A stretch of 64,000 nt of DNA from NCBI GenBank assembly GCA_963921825.1, contig OY997589.1, positions 46,014,638-46,078,637 of the forward strand, given 5' to 3'. How positions within the stretch are numbered: the first letter of the stretch is position 1; the number at the start of each line of letters is the position of its first letter. This DNA is from Erodium maritimum. Taxonomy: Eukaryota > Streptophyta > Magnoliopsida > Geraniales > Geraniaceae. Below are positions 1-12,400 of this stretch, one piece after another. A program made the translations under genes and the position numbers. The notes beneath the pieces were generated by a model. The model was not told the origin of the DNA. It worked only from the letters and a program-made list of their open reading frames with translations, and searched no databases.

Positions 1-453
1 GACCGATATCCTTAAGAATGTGATATTGTTCTTATCTTGCCTATGTTATAACATCATTTTGATTAAAGTATTAATTGCAATATGTATTGTCACGCTAAAG
101 CTATTTTATTACTAAATTGAAGGTTAAACTATTTATCTATTTTCCCTACTAAGCGTAAGCTCACCCCTATTTGTTTTATTGACTGTTTTTACAGGCGTGC
201 TTGTTGAGTAGTGGACTCGAGGCTCGGGAGCTTCTGTGGGTCCGGGTGCTTTTGTCTTTAGAGACGATTGTGGTCCTATTTTTGGTTGCGAACCTTATGT
301 TTAAAGAATTTATTATGGAACTTTAACTTCAGATATTTTGATGGAAACTAAACTTGGAGAGTTATAGTGGAATTGAGACACTTTTTTGTTACATTTTGTA
401 TTATTTTCAAGTCACGTCTCGAGTCTGGTAAATATCGGATTTAGGGCGTAACA
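1..453 (+). mobile_element. 3' end of an LTR (Gypsy-like), cut by the window edge
   Basis: This non-satellite sequence ends in ttagggcgtaaca at 441-453 and passes directly into satellite (gtgtatgtctagatgag). The ending resembles that of the complete LTR terminus at 38535 (ttggggcgtgaca), and CA is the expected LTR 3' dinucleotide. At about 157-195 it carries a stretch (taagctcacccc, then a pyrimidine run and acagg) that matches a motif in the Gypsy LTR at 34673-34715. I infer the 3' end of an LTR from a related but different plus-oriented family; whether it is a solo LTR or a full element lies outside the window. The target duplication cannot be tested because the left flank is missing. No coding capacity is visible. 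Confidence 0.6.
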
Positions 454-3400
454 GTGTATGTCTAGATGAGAGGCTACTATGTTTGAAGCCCAAACGGTCT
501 CGGATTGAGTTTTTCAACGGTTGGTTGGATACTTTAATAAGCATAACAATGTCTATACACAACTAGAGTCCCTTGAGGGACAAAAAGAACATTTTGTTAC
601 TCCTGGTTTCTTACATACTACAATATGTCTACATGAAAGACTATATTGTTAAGATCACAAATGGTCTAGGATTTGGGTTCCCAATGTTTGTGGGAGTACT
701 TTAATAGGCATATCTATGTGTCTAAACAACTAGAGGCCCATATGAGTCCTTTGAGGGACAAAAAGAACAATTTGTTACTCCTATTTATTTCTTACATACT
801 ATAGTATGTCTAGATGAGAGAAAAACTTGTTTGGAGAGCAAACAGTCTCGGATTGGGTTCCCACAGTAGTTGGGGTACTTATAGGAATATCTATTTATAT
901 ACACAACTGGAAGCCCATATGAGTTCTTTAATGGACAAAAAGAACAATTTGTTACTCCTATTGACTTCTTAAATATTATAGTGTATGTCTAGATGAGAGG
1001 CTATTTTGTTTGTAGCCCAAATGATCTAGAATTGAGTTTTTCCACGGTTGGTAGGGTACTTTAATTATGCCATACTCAACTAGGGGCCCACAGGAGTCCC
1101 TTGAGGGACAAAAAGAACATTTTGTTACTCCTGGTTTCTTACATATTACAATATGTCTATATGAAAGACTATATTGCTTCAATCACAAACGGTCTCGGAT
1201 TCGGGTTCCCAAGGTTTCTGGGCGTACTTTAATAGGCATATCTATGTGTATAAACAACTAGAGGCCCATATGAGTCCTTTGAGGGACAAAAAGAACAATT
1301 TGTTACTCCTATTTATTTCTTACATACTATATAGTATGTCTAGATGAGAGAAAAACTTGTTTGGAGAGCAAACAGTCTCGGATTGGGTTCCCACAGTAGT
1401 TGGGGTACTTATAGGAATATCTATTTGTATACACAACTAGAAGCCCATATGAGTCCTTTAATGGACAAAAAGAACAATTTGTTACTCCTATTGACTTCTT
1501 AAATATTGTAGTGTATCTCTAGATGAGAGGCTATTTTGTTTGTAGCCCAAATGGTCTAGAATTGAGTTTTTCCACGGTTGGTAGGGTACTTTAATAATGC
1601 CATACACAACTAGGGGCCCATAGGAGTCCCTTGAGGGACAAAAAGAACATTTTGTTACTCCTGGTTTCTTACATATTACAATATGTCTATATGAAAGACT
1701 ATATTGTTTCAATCACAAACGGTCTCGGATTCGGGTTCCGAAGGTTTCTGGGCGTACTTTAATAGGCATATCTATGTGTATAAACAACTAGAGGCCCATA
1801 TGAGTCATTTGAGGGACAAAAAGAACAATTTGTTACTCCTATTTATTTCTTACATACTATATAGTATGTCTAGATGAGAGAAAAACTTGTTTGGAGACCA
1901 AACAGTCTTGGATTGGTTTCCCACAGTAGTTGGGGTACTTATAGGAATATCTATTTGTATACACAACTAGAATCCCATATGAGTCCTTTGATGGACAAAA
2001 AGAACAATTTGTTACTCCTATTGACCTCTTAAATATTATAGTGTATGTCTAGATGAGAGGCTATATTGTTTGAAGCCCAAATGGTCTCGAATTGAGTTTT
2101 TCCACGGTTGGTGGGGTACTTTAATAATGCCTATACACAACTAGAGGCCCATAGGAGTCCCTTGAGGGACAAAATGAACATTTATTTACTCCTGGTTTCT
2201 TACATATCACAATATGTCTATATAAAAGACTATATTGTTTCAATCACAAACGGTCTCGGATTCGGGTTCCCAAGGTTTGTGGGAGTACTTTAATAGGCAT
2301 ATCTATGTGTATAAACAACTAAAGGCACATATGAGTCCTTTGAGGGACAAGAAGAACAATTTGTTACTCCATTTTATTTCGTACATACTGTAGTATGTCT
2401 AGATGAGAGAAAAACTTGTTTGGAGCCCAAACGCTCTCGTATTGGGTTCCCACGGTAGTTGGGGTACCTTAATAGGTATATCTATTCGTATACATAACTA
2501 GAGGCCCATTTGAGTCCCTTAATGGACAAAATGAACAATTTGTTACTCCTATTAATTTCTAAAATACTATAGTGTATGTCTAGATGAGAGGCTATTTTGT
2601 TTGAAGCACAAACGGTCTCGGATTGTGTTTTTCCACGGTTGGTGGGGTACTTTAATAAGAATATCAATGTCTATACACAACTAAAGGCCCATATAAGTCC
2701 TTTGAGGGACAAAAAGAACAATTTTTTACTCCTATTTATTTCTTACATACTATAGTATGTCTAGATGAGAGAAAAACTTGATTTGAGTCTCGGATTAGGT
2801 TCCCACGGTAGGAGGGGTACTTTAATATGGATCTCTATGCATATACACAACTAGAAGCCAATGCGAGTTCTTTGAGGGACAAAAAGATCAATCTGTTACT
2901 CCTACTCATTTCTTACATACTATATGGTGTATGTCTAGATGAGATGCTATTTTGTTTGAAGCCCAAACGGTCTCGGATTAAGTTTTCCAACGACTGGTTG
3001 GGTACTTTAATAGGCATATCAATGTCTATACACAATTAGAGGCCCATAGGAGTCCATTGAGGGACAAAAACAACATTTTGTTACTCCTGGTTTCATAAAT
3101 ACTACAATATGTCTACACGAAAGACTATATTGTTTACATCACAAACGATCTCGGATTTGGGTTCCCAAGGTTTGTGGGAGTAATTTAATAGGCATATCTA
3201 TGTGTATAAAAAACTAGAGGCCCATATGAGTCCTTTGAGGGACAAAAAGAACAATTTGTTACTACTATTTATTTCTTACATATTATAGCATGTCTAGATG
3301 AGAGAAAAACTTGTTTGGAGACCAAACAATGTCGGATTGGGTTCCTACAGTAGTTGGGGTACTTATAGGAATATCAATATGTATACACAACTAGAAGCCC

Positions 3401-4358
3401 ATATGAGTCCTTTAATGGACAAAAAGAACAATTTGTTACTTCTATTGACATCTTAAATAATATAGTGTATGTCTAGATGAGAGGCTTTTTTGTTTGAAGC
3501 CCAAATGGTCTCGAATTGAGCTTTTCAACGGTTGGTGTGGTACTTTAATAATGCCTATACACAACTAGAGGCCCATAGGAGTCCCTTGAGGGACAAAATG
3601 AACATTTTGTTACTCCTGGTTTCTTACATATTACACAATATGTCTATATGAAAGACTATATTGTTTCAATCACAAACGGTCTCGGATTTGGGTTCCCAAG
3701 GTTTGTGGGAGTACTTTAATAGGCATATCTATGTGTATAAAAACTAGAGGCCCATATGAGTCCTTTGAGGGAACAAAAAAACAATTTGTTACTCCTATTT
3801 TTTTCGTACATACTATACTATGTCTAGATGAGAGAACAACTTGTTTGGAGCCCAAACGGTCTCGTATTGGGTTACCTTAATAGGTATATCTATTCGTATA
3901 CATAACTAGAGGCTCATATGAGTCCTTTAATGGACAAAATGAACAATTTGTTACTCCTATTAGTTTCTTAAATACTATAGTGTATGTCTAGATGAGAGGC
4001 TATTTTGTTTGAAGCACAAACGGTCTCGGATTGAGTTTTTCCACGGTTGGTGGGGTACTTTAATAGGCATATCAATGTATATACACAACTAAAGGCCCAT
4101 ATGAGTCCTTTGAGGGACAAAAAGAAGAATTTGTTACTCCTATTTATTTCTTACATACTATAGTATGTCTAGATGAGAGAAAAACTTGATTTGAGTCTCG
4201 GATTAGGTTCCACGGTAGGCGTGGTACTTTAATATGGATCTCTATGCATATACACAACTAGAAGCCCATGCGAGTCCTTTGAGGGACAAAAAGATCAATA
4301 TGTTGCTCCTACTCATTTCTTACATACTATAGTGTATGTCTACATGAGAGGCTACTTT
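454..4358 (+). repeat. ~180-bp satellite array, forward orientation, block 1
   Basis: Head-to-tail monomers are marked by recurring tctagatgagag/tctagatgaaag and by a gtcctttgagggac-like core. Types seen are A (ggctattttgtttgaagccc), B (gactatattgtttcaatcac) and C (gagaaaaacttgtttggag). They run as ABC trimers: A starts near 461, 985, 1510 and 2045, giving a period of ~525-535 bp. From about 2.6 kb a fourth type D (cttgatttgagtctcggatt, near 2778 and 4188) joins to give A-B-C-A'-D. The block ends at the CACTA insertion. ORFs of 60-90 codons here are in-phase readings of the repeat, not genes. Confidence 0.95.
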
Positions 4359-4680
4359 CACTACTGCAAATAAGTACTTGGGAGACGGATTGGATCCGTC
4401 ACCTAAGAGGACGTATCCGTCACCCAAGTTCTTAGGTGACGGATGCATCCGTCGGCCAAGATCCGTCGGCCAAGTCTCGTCGGCCAAGTCTCGTCGGCCA
4501 AGTATTTGGCCGACGGATGCGTACATCCGTCGGTAGGGTAAAAACTTAGGTGACGGATCCAATCCGTCACCCAAGGTTTTCACTCTAGCCACGGATCCAA
4601 TCCGTCAGCCAAGTGTATCCGTCACCCAAGGTTGTCACTCTAGCCACGGATCCAATCCGTCAGCCAAGTGTAATAATAGA
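4359..4680. repeat. Left subterminal repeat region of the CACTA element
   Basis: Dense short repeats built on gacggat, gatccgtc, ccgtcggccaag and cttaggtgacgg occur in both orientations. Examples are the runs of gtcggccaag at about 4450-4505 and gatccaatccgtcagccaag near 4585 and 4650. In CACTA elements such subterminal arrays bind the element's own DNA-binding protein; here that role is inferred from position and repeat structure only. A 90-codon minus-strand ORF across this stretch (4320-4592) is low-complexity and is not believed to be a gene. Confidence 0.75.
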
Positions 4681-4801
4681 TTAATAAAAAAAATATCTAT
4701 CTAACCAGCGTCCACCACATCACCCGCCACGTCACCGCCCACATCACCAACCGGACCTGCTGGACCCGCCACACCGCTCCACCAGCCCGCGCGCACACCA
4801 T

Positions 4802-4862
4802 GGGGTTCGAACCCCTGACCTCATGGCACCAAAGGCCGTGCCTTTTACCAACTCAGCTAGGG
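4802..4862 (-). other. tRNA-like segment with pol III A and B boxes inside the CACTA element
   Basis: On the minus strand an A-box-like tagctgagttggta (4846-4859) is followed about 45 nt later by a B box within ggggttcgaacccc (4802-4815). That is the internal promoter layout of a tRNA gene. The T-arm stem and loop is intact (gggg/cccc around ttcgaa). The acceptor stem does not pair well (5' side ctccc, 3' side atggtg) and the anticodon arm has no standard 7-base loop that I can fold. I read it as a decayed tRNA gene or the head of a tRNA-derived SINE. A GC-rich segment and a T-rich stretch follow on the same strand (about 4800 down to 4680), which would fit a SINE body, but this is unproven. 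Confidence 0.45.
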
Positions 4863-5060
4863 AGTTTTTGTGTTATATGTATGACTAGAAAATATATACA
4901 CTTTTTAACTGATTATATATAGCTTTATATAATTAAATTCAATAGCTTTATATAATTAAATTAAATAGTTTTTGTTATCAACGTACTTAGTACCTATTGT
5001 CAACTAATTATTTATAGCAAGTTAATTTTTTCATGTGCGCTACATTTTTATATTTATATA

Positions 5061-5460
5061 AGGATAAATTACAAATATGTACCCTTAAGTTATCACGTTT
5101 ATCTGATACCTATCCACAACGTTTTTTTAACTAATACCTACCCAGATGTTTAGTTATATGACAAATAGACCCTTTTTCTCTATTAACTTTTTTCTAAAAT
5201 GACGAAAACGCCCTTAGTGATTTTTTAAATATTTTTTTATAAATAAAACTGAAGTGATTAAGTAAGTATATATATATATATATATATATAACAAAAGTGA
5301 TTTTTTAAATAATTTTTTAAAAACAATTATTGAAGTGTGGTTGAGGGTATTTTCGTCATTTTAGAAAAATGTTAACAGAAAAATGGGCTAATATTTGTCA
5401 CATAACTACACATCGGGATAGGTATCAGTTAAAACAAGTTAGGGGTAGGTAATTTACCCT
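5061..5460. mobile_element. MITE-like foldback element (400 bp) nested in the CACTA element
   Basis: The left arm starts aggataaattac at 5061. The right arm ends gtaatttaccct at 5460, its near reverse complement. The similarity runs inward for roughly 170 bp on each side: both arms contain a gatacctatcc-like motif, a tgacaaata motif and ctaaaatgacgaaaa when read in the same direction. The unpaired middle holds a (TA)12 microsatellite at 5267-5290. Flanking copies of ttatata at 5054-5060 and 5461-5467 look like a 7-bp target duplication, although the AT-rich context lowers its weight. There is no ORF. The superfamily cannot be assigned from the TIR and TSD alone. Confidence 0.75.
5267..5290. 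repeat. (TA)12 microsatellite
   Basis: An uninterrupted TA dinucleotide run lies in the loop of the foldback MITE. Confidence 0.9.
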
Positions 5461-6130
5461 TTATATAATACTAAGACAAGGATAACACAAATTTTCTTGA
5501 TCGTTTTCTCGATTCGAAGTACAAAATATTGTTTTTTTTTTGTGATCAAATACATTATATAACTTTTTTTACAACAATATCAATCTAATGATTATAAACT
5601 TGTGAATTATGGACACCGGTCGCTCAATGTCGGGTTTCAATTTGATGCCCAAGTTCAAAGATAAAATTAAAATAGTGGAAATAATTAAATATATATATAT
5701 ATATATATTGAATGATGGATATATGCATCCGTCGATGAAAAAGCTGGCCGATGGATATATGCATCCGTCGGCCAGCAGAAGTTGACTTACATTGACCAAA
5801 ACCCCAAAACCCGTCATTTTTCCCGACTGTCGTAGTATTGATAATTGAACGATATAAGTACTTAGCATGCCTCATATACAACATAAGATCGTATAGTACT
5901 CATACATATCACATACAAAAAATGAACGAGACAACGTCATACTTATACTACCGTAAGGCTAAATATGTTCATGCACATAGTGGAATTGGCGATTTCAATC
6001 AATACGTGTCGGTCTCTCGCATATTATATAATCAAGACCGCTCATCTCGTATGTACTATCCAAACTAGTATACGTATGTAAAAAAAATATCATTGAACGG
6101 TTAATTCATCTTGAATATTGTGGTCAATTT
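5461..6130. other. AT-rich interior of the CACTA element, no gene seen
   Basis: This is AT-rich sequence with a second TA microsatellite at about 5689-5708. Two near-identical copies of gatggatatatgcatccgtcg occur at about 5713-5733 and 5750-5770, further copies of the subterminal motif lying deep in the element. Short ORFs on both strands (for example 5569-5868 minus and 5838-6068 plus) run through low-complexity sequence and show no transposase or other recognisable motif. Confidence 0.6.
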
Positions 6131-6144
6131 TTTTTTGTAAAATA

Positions 6145-6466
6145 GTCAACCCACTTGGGTGACGGATAGAGCCCACTTGGGTGACGGATAGAGCATGCGT
6201 GGCTAAACTTTTCTCACTTGGGTGACGGATCCAGCATGCGTGGCTAAAGTTTTCTCACTTGGGTGACGGATAGTAGTTACCTTATCTCACTTGGGTGACG
6301 GATCTAGCTATGCGTCGGCCAGGTGGTCCACTTGGGTGACGGATGCAAGATCCGTGACCTTAGTTTCACCACTTGACTGACGGATTGCTGTATCCGTCAC
6401 CTAAGTGCCAAAACTTAGGTCACGGATCCATTTTATCCGTCTCCTAAGTCGATTTCTGCAGTAGTG
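6145..6466. repeat. Right subterminal repeat region of the CACTA element
   Basis: At least six direct copies of cacttgggtgacggat occur between about 6151 and 6345. Inverted forms (atccgtcacctaag, tccgtctcctaag) lie next to the right terminus. These match the motif family at the left end and support assignment of both ends to one element. Confidence 0.8.
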
Positions 6467-9400
6467 TTTGTTTGAAGCCCAAACGGTCTCGGATTGAGTT
6501 TTTCAACGGTTAGTTAGGTACTTTAATAGGCATATCAATGTCTATACACAACTAGAGGTCCATAGGAGTCCCTTGAGGGACAAAAAGAACATTTTGTTAC
6601 TCTTGGTTTCTTACATACTACAATATGTCTACATGAAAAACTAAATTGTTTACATCACAAACGGTCTCGGATTTGGGATCCCAAGGTTTGTGGGGGTACT
6701 TTAATAGGCATATCTATGTGTATAAACAACTAGAGGCCCATACCAGTCCTTTGAGGGACAAAAAGAACAATTTGTTACTCCTATTTATTTCTTACATACT
6801 ATAGTATGTCTAGATGAGAGAAAAACTTGTTTGGAGTCCAAATTGTCTCGGATTAAGTTCCCACAGTAGTTGAGGTACTTTAATAGGAAAATCTATTGTA
6901 TACACAACTAGAATCCCATATGAGTCCTTTAATGGACAAAAAGAACAATTTGTTACTCCTATTGACTTCTTAAATATTATAGTGTATGTCTAGATGAGAG
7001 GCTATTTTGTTTGTAGCCCAAATGGTCTAGAATTGAGTTTTTCCACGGTTGGTAGGGTACTTTAATAATGTCATACACAACTAGGGGCCCATAGGAGTCC
7101 CTTGAGGGACAAAAAGAACATTTTGTTACTCCTGGTTTCTTACATATTACAATATGTTTATATGAAAGACTATATTGTTTCAATCACAAACGGTCTCGGA
7201 TTCGGGTTCCCAAGGTTTCTGGGCGTACTTTAATAGGGATATCTATGTGTAAAAACAACTAGAGGCCCATATGAGTCCTTTGAGGGACAAAAAGAACAAT
7301 TTGTTACTCCTATTTATTTCTTACATACTATATAGTATGTCTAGGTGAGAGAAAAACTTGTTTGGAGACCAAACAGTCTTGGATTGGGTTCCCACAGTAG
7401 TTGGGGTACTTATAGGAATATCTATTTGTATACACAACTAGAATCCCATATGAGTCCTTTGATGGACAAAAAGAACAATTTGTTAGTCCTATTGACCTCT
7501 TAAATAATATAGTGTATGTCTAGATGAGAGGCTATATTGTTTGAAGCCCAAATGGTCTCGAATTGAGTTTTTCCACGGTTGGTGGAGTACTTTAATAATA
7601 CCTATACACAACTAGAGGCCCATAGGAGTCCCTTGAGGGACAAAATGAACATTTTGTTACTCCTGGTTTCTTACATATTACAATATGTCTATATGAAAGA
7701 CTATATTGTTTCAATCACAAACGGTCTCGGATTTGGGTTCCCAAGGTTTGTGGGAGTACTTTAATAGGCATGTCTATGTGTATAAACAACTAAAGGCCCA
7801 TATGAGTCCTTTGAGGGACATAAAGAACAATTTGTTACTCCTATTTATTTCGTACATACTGTAGTATGTCTAGATGAGAGAAAAACTTGTTTGGAGCCCA
7901 AACGCTCTCGTATTGGGTTCCCACGGTAGTTGGGGTACCTTAATAGGTATATCTATTCGTATACATAACTAGAGGCCCATTTGAGTCCCTTAATGGACAA
8001 AATGAACAATTTGTTACTCCTATTAATTTCTAAAATACTATAGTGTATGTCTAGATGAGAGGCTATTTTGTTTGAAGCACAAACGGTCTCGGATTGTGTT
8101 TTTCCACGGTTGGTGGGGTACTTTAATAAGAATATCAATGTCTACACACAACTAAAGGCCCATATAAGTCCTTTGAGGGACAAAAAGAACAATTTGTTAC
8201 TCCTATTTATTTCTTACATACTATAGTATGTCTAGATGAGAGAAAAACTTGATTTGAGTTTCGGATTAGGTTCTCACGGTAGGGGGGGTACTTTAATATG
8301 GATCTCTATGCATATACACAACTAGAAGCCCATGCGAGTTCTTTGAGGGACAAAAAGTTCAATTTGTTACTCCTACTCATTTCTTACATACTATATAGTG
8401 TATGTCTAGATGAGATGCTATTTTGTTTGAAGCCCAAACGGTCTCGGATTAAGTTTTCCAACGATTGGTTGGGTACTTTAATAGGCATATCAATGTCTAT
8501 ACACAATTAGAGGCCTATAGGAGTCCATTGAGGGACAAAAACAACATTTTGTTACTCCTGGTTTCATACATACTACAATATGTCTACATGAAAGACTATA
8601 TTGTTTACATCACAAACGGTCTCGGATTTGGGTTCCCAAGGTTTGTGGGAGTATTTTATTAGGCATATCTATGTGTATAAAAACTAGAGGCCCATATGAG
8701 TCCTTTGGGGGACAAAAAGAACAATTTGTTACTACTATTTATTTCTTACATATTATAGTATGTCTAGATGAGAGAAAAACTTGTTTGGAGACCAAACAAT
8801 CTCGGATTGGGTTCCTACAGTAGTTGGGGTACTTATAGGAATATTAATTTGTATACACAACTAGAAGCCCATATGACTCCTTTAATGGACAAAAAGAACA
8901 ATTTGTTACTCCTATTGACTTCTTAAATAATATAGTGTATGTCTAGATGAGAGGCTATTTTGTTTGAAGCCCAAATGGTCTCGAATTGAGTTTTTCTACG
9001 GTTGGTGGGGTACTTTAATAATGCCTATACACAACTAGAGGCCCATAGGAGTCCCTTGAGGGACAAAATGAACATTTTGTTACTCCTGGTTTCTTACATA
9101 TTACAATATGTCTATATGAAAGACTATATTGTTTCAATCACAAACGGTCTCGGATTTGGGTTCCCAAGGTTTGTGGGAGTACTTTAATAGGCATATTTAT
9201 GTGTATAAAAACTAGAGGCCCATATGAGTCCTTTGAGGGAACAAAAAAAACAATTTGTTACTCCTATTTGTTTCGTACATACTATAGTATGTCTAGATGA
9301 GAGAAAAACTTGTTTGGAGTCCAAACGGTCTCGTATTGTGTTACCTTAATAGGTATATCTATTCGTATACAGAACTAGAGGCCCATATGAGTGCTTTAAT

Positions 9401-12400
9401 GGATAAAATGAACAATTTGTTACTCATATTAATTTCTCGGATTGAGTTTTTCAACGGTTGGTTAGGTACTTTAATAGGCATATCAATGTCTATACACAAC
9501 TAGAGGTCCATAGGAGTCCCTTGAGAGACAAAAATAACATTTTGTTACTCCTGGTTTCTTACATACTACAATGTCTACATGAAAGACCAAATTGTTTACA
9601 TCACAAACGGTCTCGGATTTGGGGTCCCAATGTTTGTGTAAGTACTTTAATAGGCATATATATGTGTATAAACTACTAGACGCCCATATGAGTCCTTTGA
9701 GGGACAAAAAGAACAATTTGTTACTCCTATTTATTTCTTACATACTATAGTATGTCTAGATGAGAGAAAAACTTGTTTGGGGCCCAAACGGTCTCGTATT
9801 GGGTTCCCACGGAAGTTGGTGTACCTTAATACGTATATCTATTCGTATACATAACTAGAGGCCCTATGAGTCCTTCAATGGACAAAATGAACAATTTTTT
9901 ACCCCTATTAATTTCTTAAATACTACAGTGTCTGTCTAGATGAGAGGCTATTTTGTTTGAAGCACAGACGGTGTCGGATTGAGTTTTTCCACGGTTGGTG
10001 GGGTACTTTAATAGGCATATCAATGTCTATGAACAACTAAAGACCAATTTGAGTCCTTTGAGGAACAAAAAGAAGAATTTGTTACTACTATTTATTTCTT
10101 ACATACTATATTATGACTAGATGAGAGAAATACTTGATTTGAGTCTCGGATTAGGTTCCCACGGTAGGCGGGGTACTTTAATATGGATCTCTATGCATAC
10201 ACACAACTAGAAGCCCATGCGAGTCCTTTGAGGGACAAAAAGATCAATCTATTTCTCCTACTGATTTCTTACATACTATAGTGTATGTCTAGATGAGAGG
10301 CTACTTTGTTTGAAGCCCAAATGGTCTCGGATTGAGTTTTTCAACGGTTGGTTTGGTACTTTAATAGGCATATCAATGTCTACACACAACTAGAGGTCCA
10401 TAGGAGTCCCTTGAGGGACGAAAAGAACATTTTGTTACTCCTGGTTTCTTACATACTACAATATGTCTACATGAAAGACTAAATTGTGTACATCACAAAA
10501 GGTCTCGGATTTGGGGTCCCAAGGTTTGTGGAAGTACTTTAATAGGCATATCTATGTGTATAAACAACTAGAGGCACATATGAGTCCTTTTGAGGGACAA
10601 AAAGAACAATTTGTTACTCCTATTTATTTCTTACATACTATATAGTATGTCTAGATGAGAGAAAAACTTGTTTGGAGCCCAAACGGTCTCGTATTGGGTT
10701 CCCACGGTATTTGGTGTACCTTAAAAGGTATATCTATTCGTATACATAACTAGAGGCCCTATGAGTCCTTTAATGGACAAAATGAACAATTTTTTACCCC
10801 TATTAATTTCTTACATACTACAGTGTCTGTCTAGATGAGAGGCTATTTTGTTTGAGACACAAACGGTGTCGGATTGAGTTTTTCCACGGTTGGTGGGGTA
10901 CTTTAATAGGCATATCAATGTCTACACACAATTAAACGCCCGTATGAGTCCTTTGAGGGACAAAAAGAACAATTTGTTACTCCTATTTATTTCTTACATA
11001 CTATAGTATGTCGAGATGAGAGAAAAACTTGATTTGAGTCTCGGATTAGGTTCCCACGGTAGGCGGGGTACTTTAATATGGATCTCTATGCATATACACA
11101 ACTAGAATCCCATGCGAGTCCTTTGAGGGCAAAAAGATCAAACTGTTGCTCCTACTCATTTCTTACATACTATAGTGTATGCCTAGATGAGAGGCTACTT
11201 TGTTTGAAGCCCAAACGGTGTCGGATTGAGTTTTTCAACGGTTGGTTAGGTACTTTAATAAGAATATCTGTCTATACACAACTAGAGGTCCATAGGAGTC
11301 CCTTGAGGGACCAAAAGAACATTTGTTACTCCTGGTTTCTTACATACTACAATATATGTACATGAAAGACCAAATTGTGTACATCATAAACGGTCTCGGA
11401 TTTGGGGTCCCAAGGTTTGTGGAAGTACTTTAATAGGCATATATATGTGTATAAACAACTAGAGGCACATATGAGTCCTTTTGAGGGACAAAAAGAACAA
11501 TTTGTTACTCCTATTTATTTCTTACATACTATAGTATGTCTAGATGAGAGAAAAACTTGTTTGGGGCCCAAACGGTCTCGTATTGGGTTCCCACGGTAGT
11601 TGGTGTAACTTAATACGTATATCTATTCGTATACACAACTAGAGGCCCTATGAGTCCTTCAATGGACAAAATGAACAATTTTTTACCCCTATTAATTTCT
11701 TAAATACTACAGTGTCTGTCTAGATGAGAGGCTATTTTGTTTGAAGCACAAACGGTGTCGGATTGAGTTTTTCCACGGTTGGTGGGGTACTTTAATAGGC
11801 ATATCAATGTCTACACACAATTAAACGCCCGTATGAGTCCTTTGAGGGACAAAAAGAACAATTTGTTACTCCTATTTATTTCTTACATACTATAGTATGT
11901 CGAGATGACAGAAAAACTTGACTTGAGTCTCGGATTAGGTTCCCACGGTAGGCGGGGTACTTTAATATGGATCTCTATGCATATACACAACTAGAATCCC
12001 ATGCGAGTCCTTTGAGGGCAAAAAGATCAAACTGTTGCTCCTACTCATTTCTTACATACTATAGTGTATGCCTAGATGACAGGCTACTTTGTTTGAAGCC
12101 CAAACGGTGTCGGATTGAGTTTTTCAACGGTTGGTTAGGTACTTTAATAAGAATATCTGTCTATACACAACTAAAGGTCCATAGGAGTCCCTTGAGGGAC
12201 CAAAAGAACATTTGTTACTCCTGGTTTCTTACATACTACAATATGTCTACATGAAAGACTTAATTGTGTACATCATAAACGGTCTCGGATTTGGGGTCCC
12301 AAGGTTTGTGGAAGTACTTTAATAGGCATATCTATGTGTATAAACAACTAGAGGCCCATATCAGTCCTTTGAGGGACAAAAAGAACAATTTGTTACTCCT

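Larger units (their letters stand above)
4359..6466. mobile_element. Non-autonomous CACTA (En/Spm-type) DNA transposon, 2108 bp
   Basis: The element begins cactactgca at 4359 and ends tgcagtagtg at 6466, so the two ends are inverted copies: ten identical bases, then imperfect similarity through gacggat, about 30 bp in all. The flanking bases are ttt on both sides (4356-4358 and 6467-6469). Removing the element and one ttt restores the satellite phrase gaggctactttgtttgaag, found uninterrupted elsewhere (for example near 10300). A 3-bp target duplication and CACTA ends are the hallmarks of this superfamily. Subterminal regions are packed with short direct and inverted copies of cttgggtgacggat and gatccgtc, as expected for transposase-binding repeats. 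No transposase ORF is present, so mobility would need an autonomous partner. The interior holds a MITE, a tRNA-like segment and TA microsatellites. Confidence 0.93.

Noticed and set aside
4320..4592. 90-codon minus-strand ORF with repeated RRMHPSP-like peptide
   Set aside because: It is a translation of CACTA subterminal repeats crossing the element boundary into satellite; not a gene.
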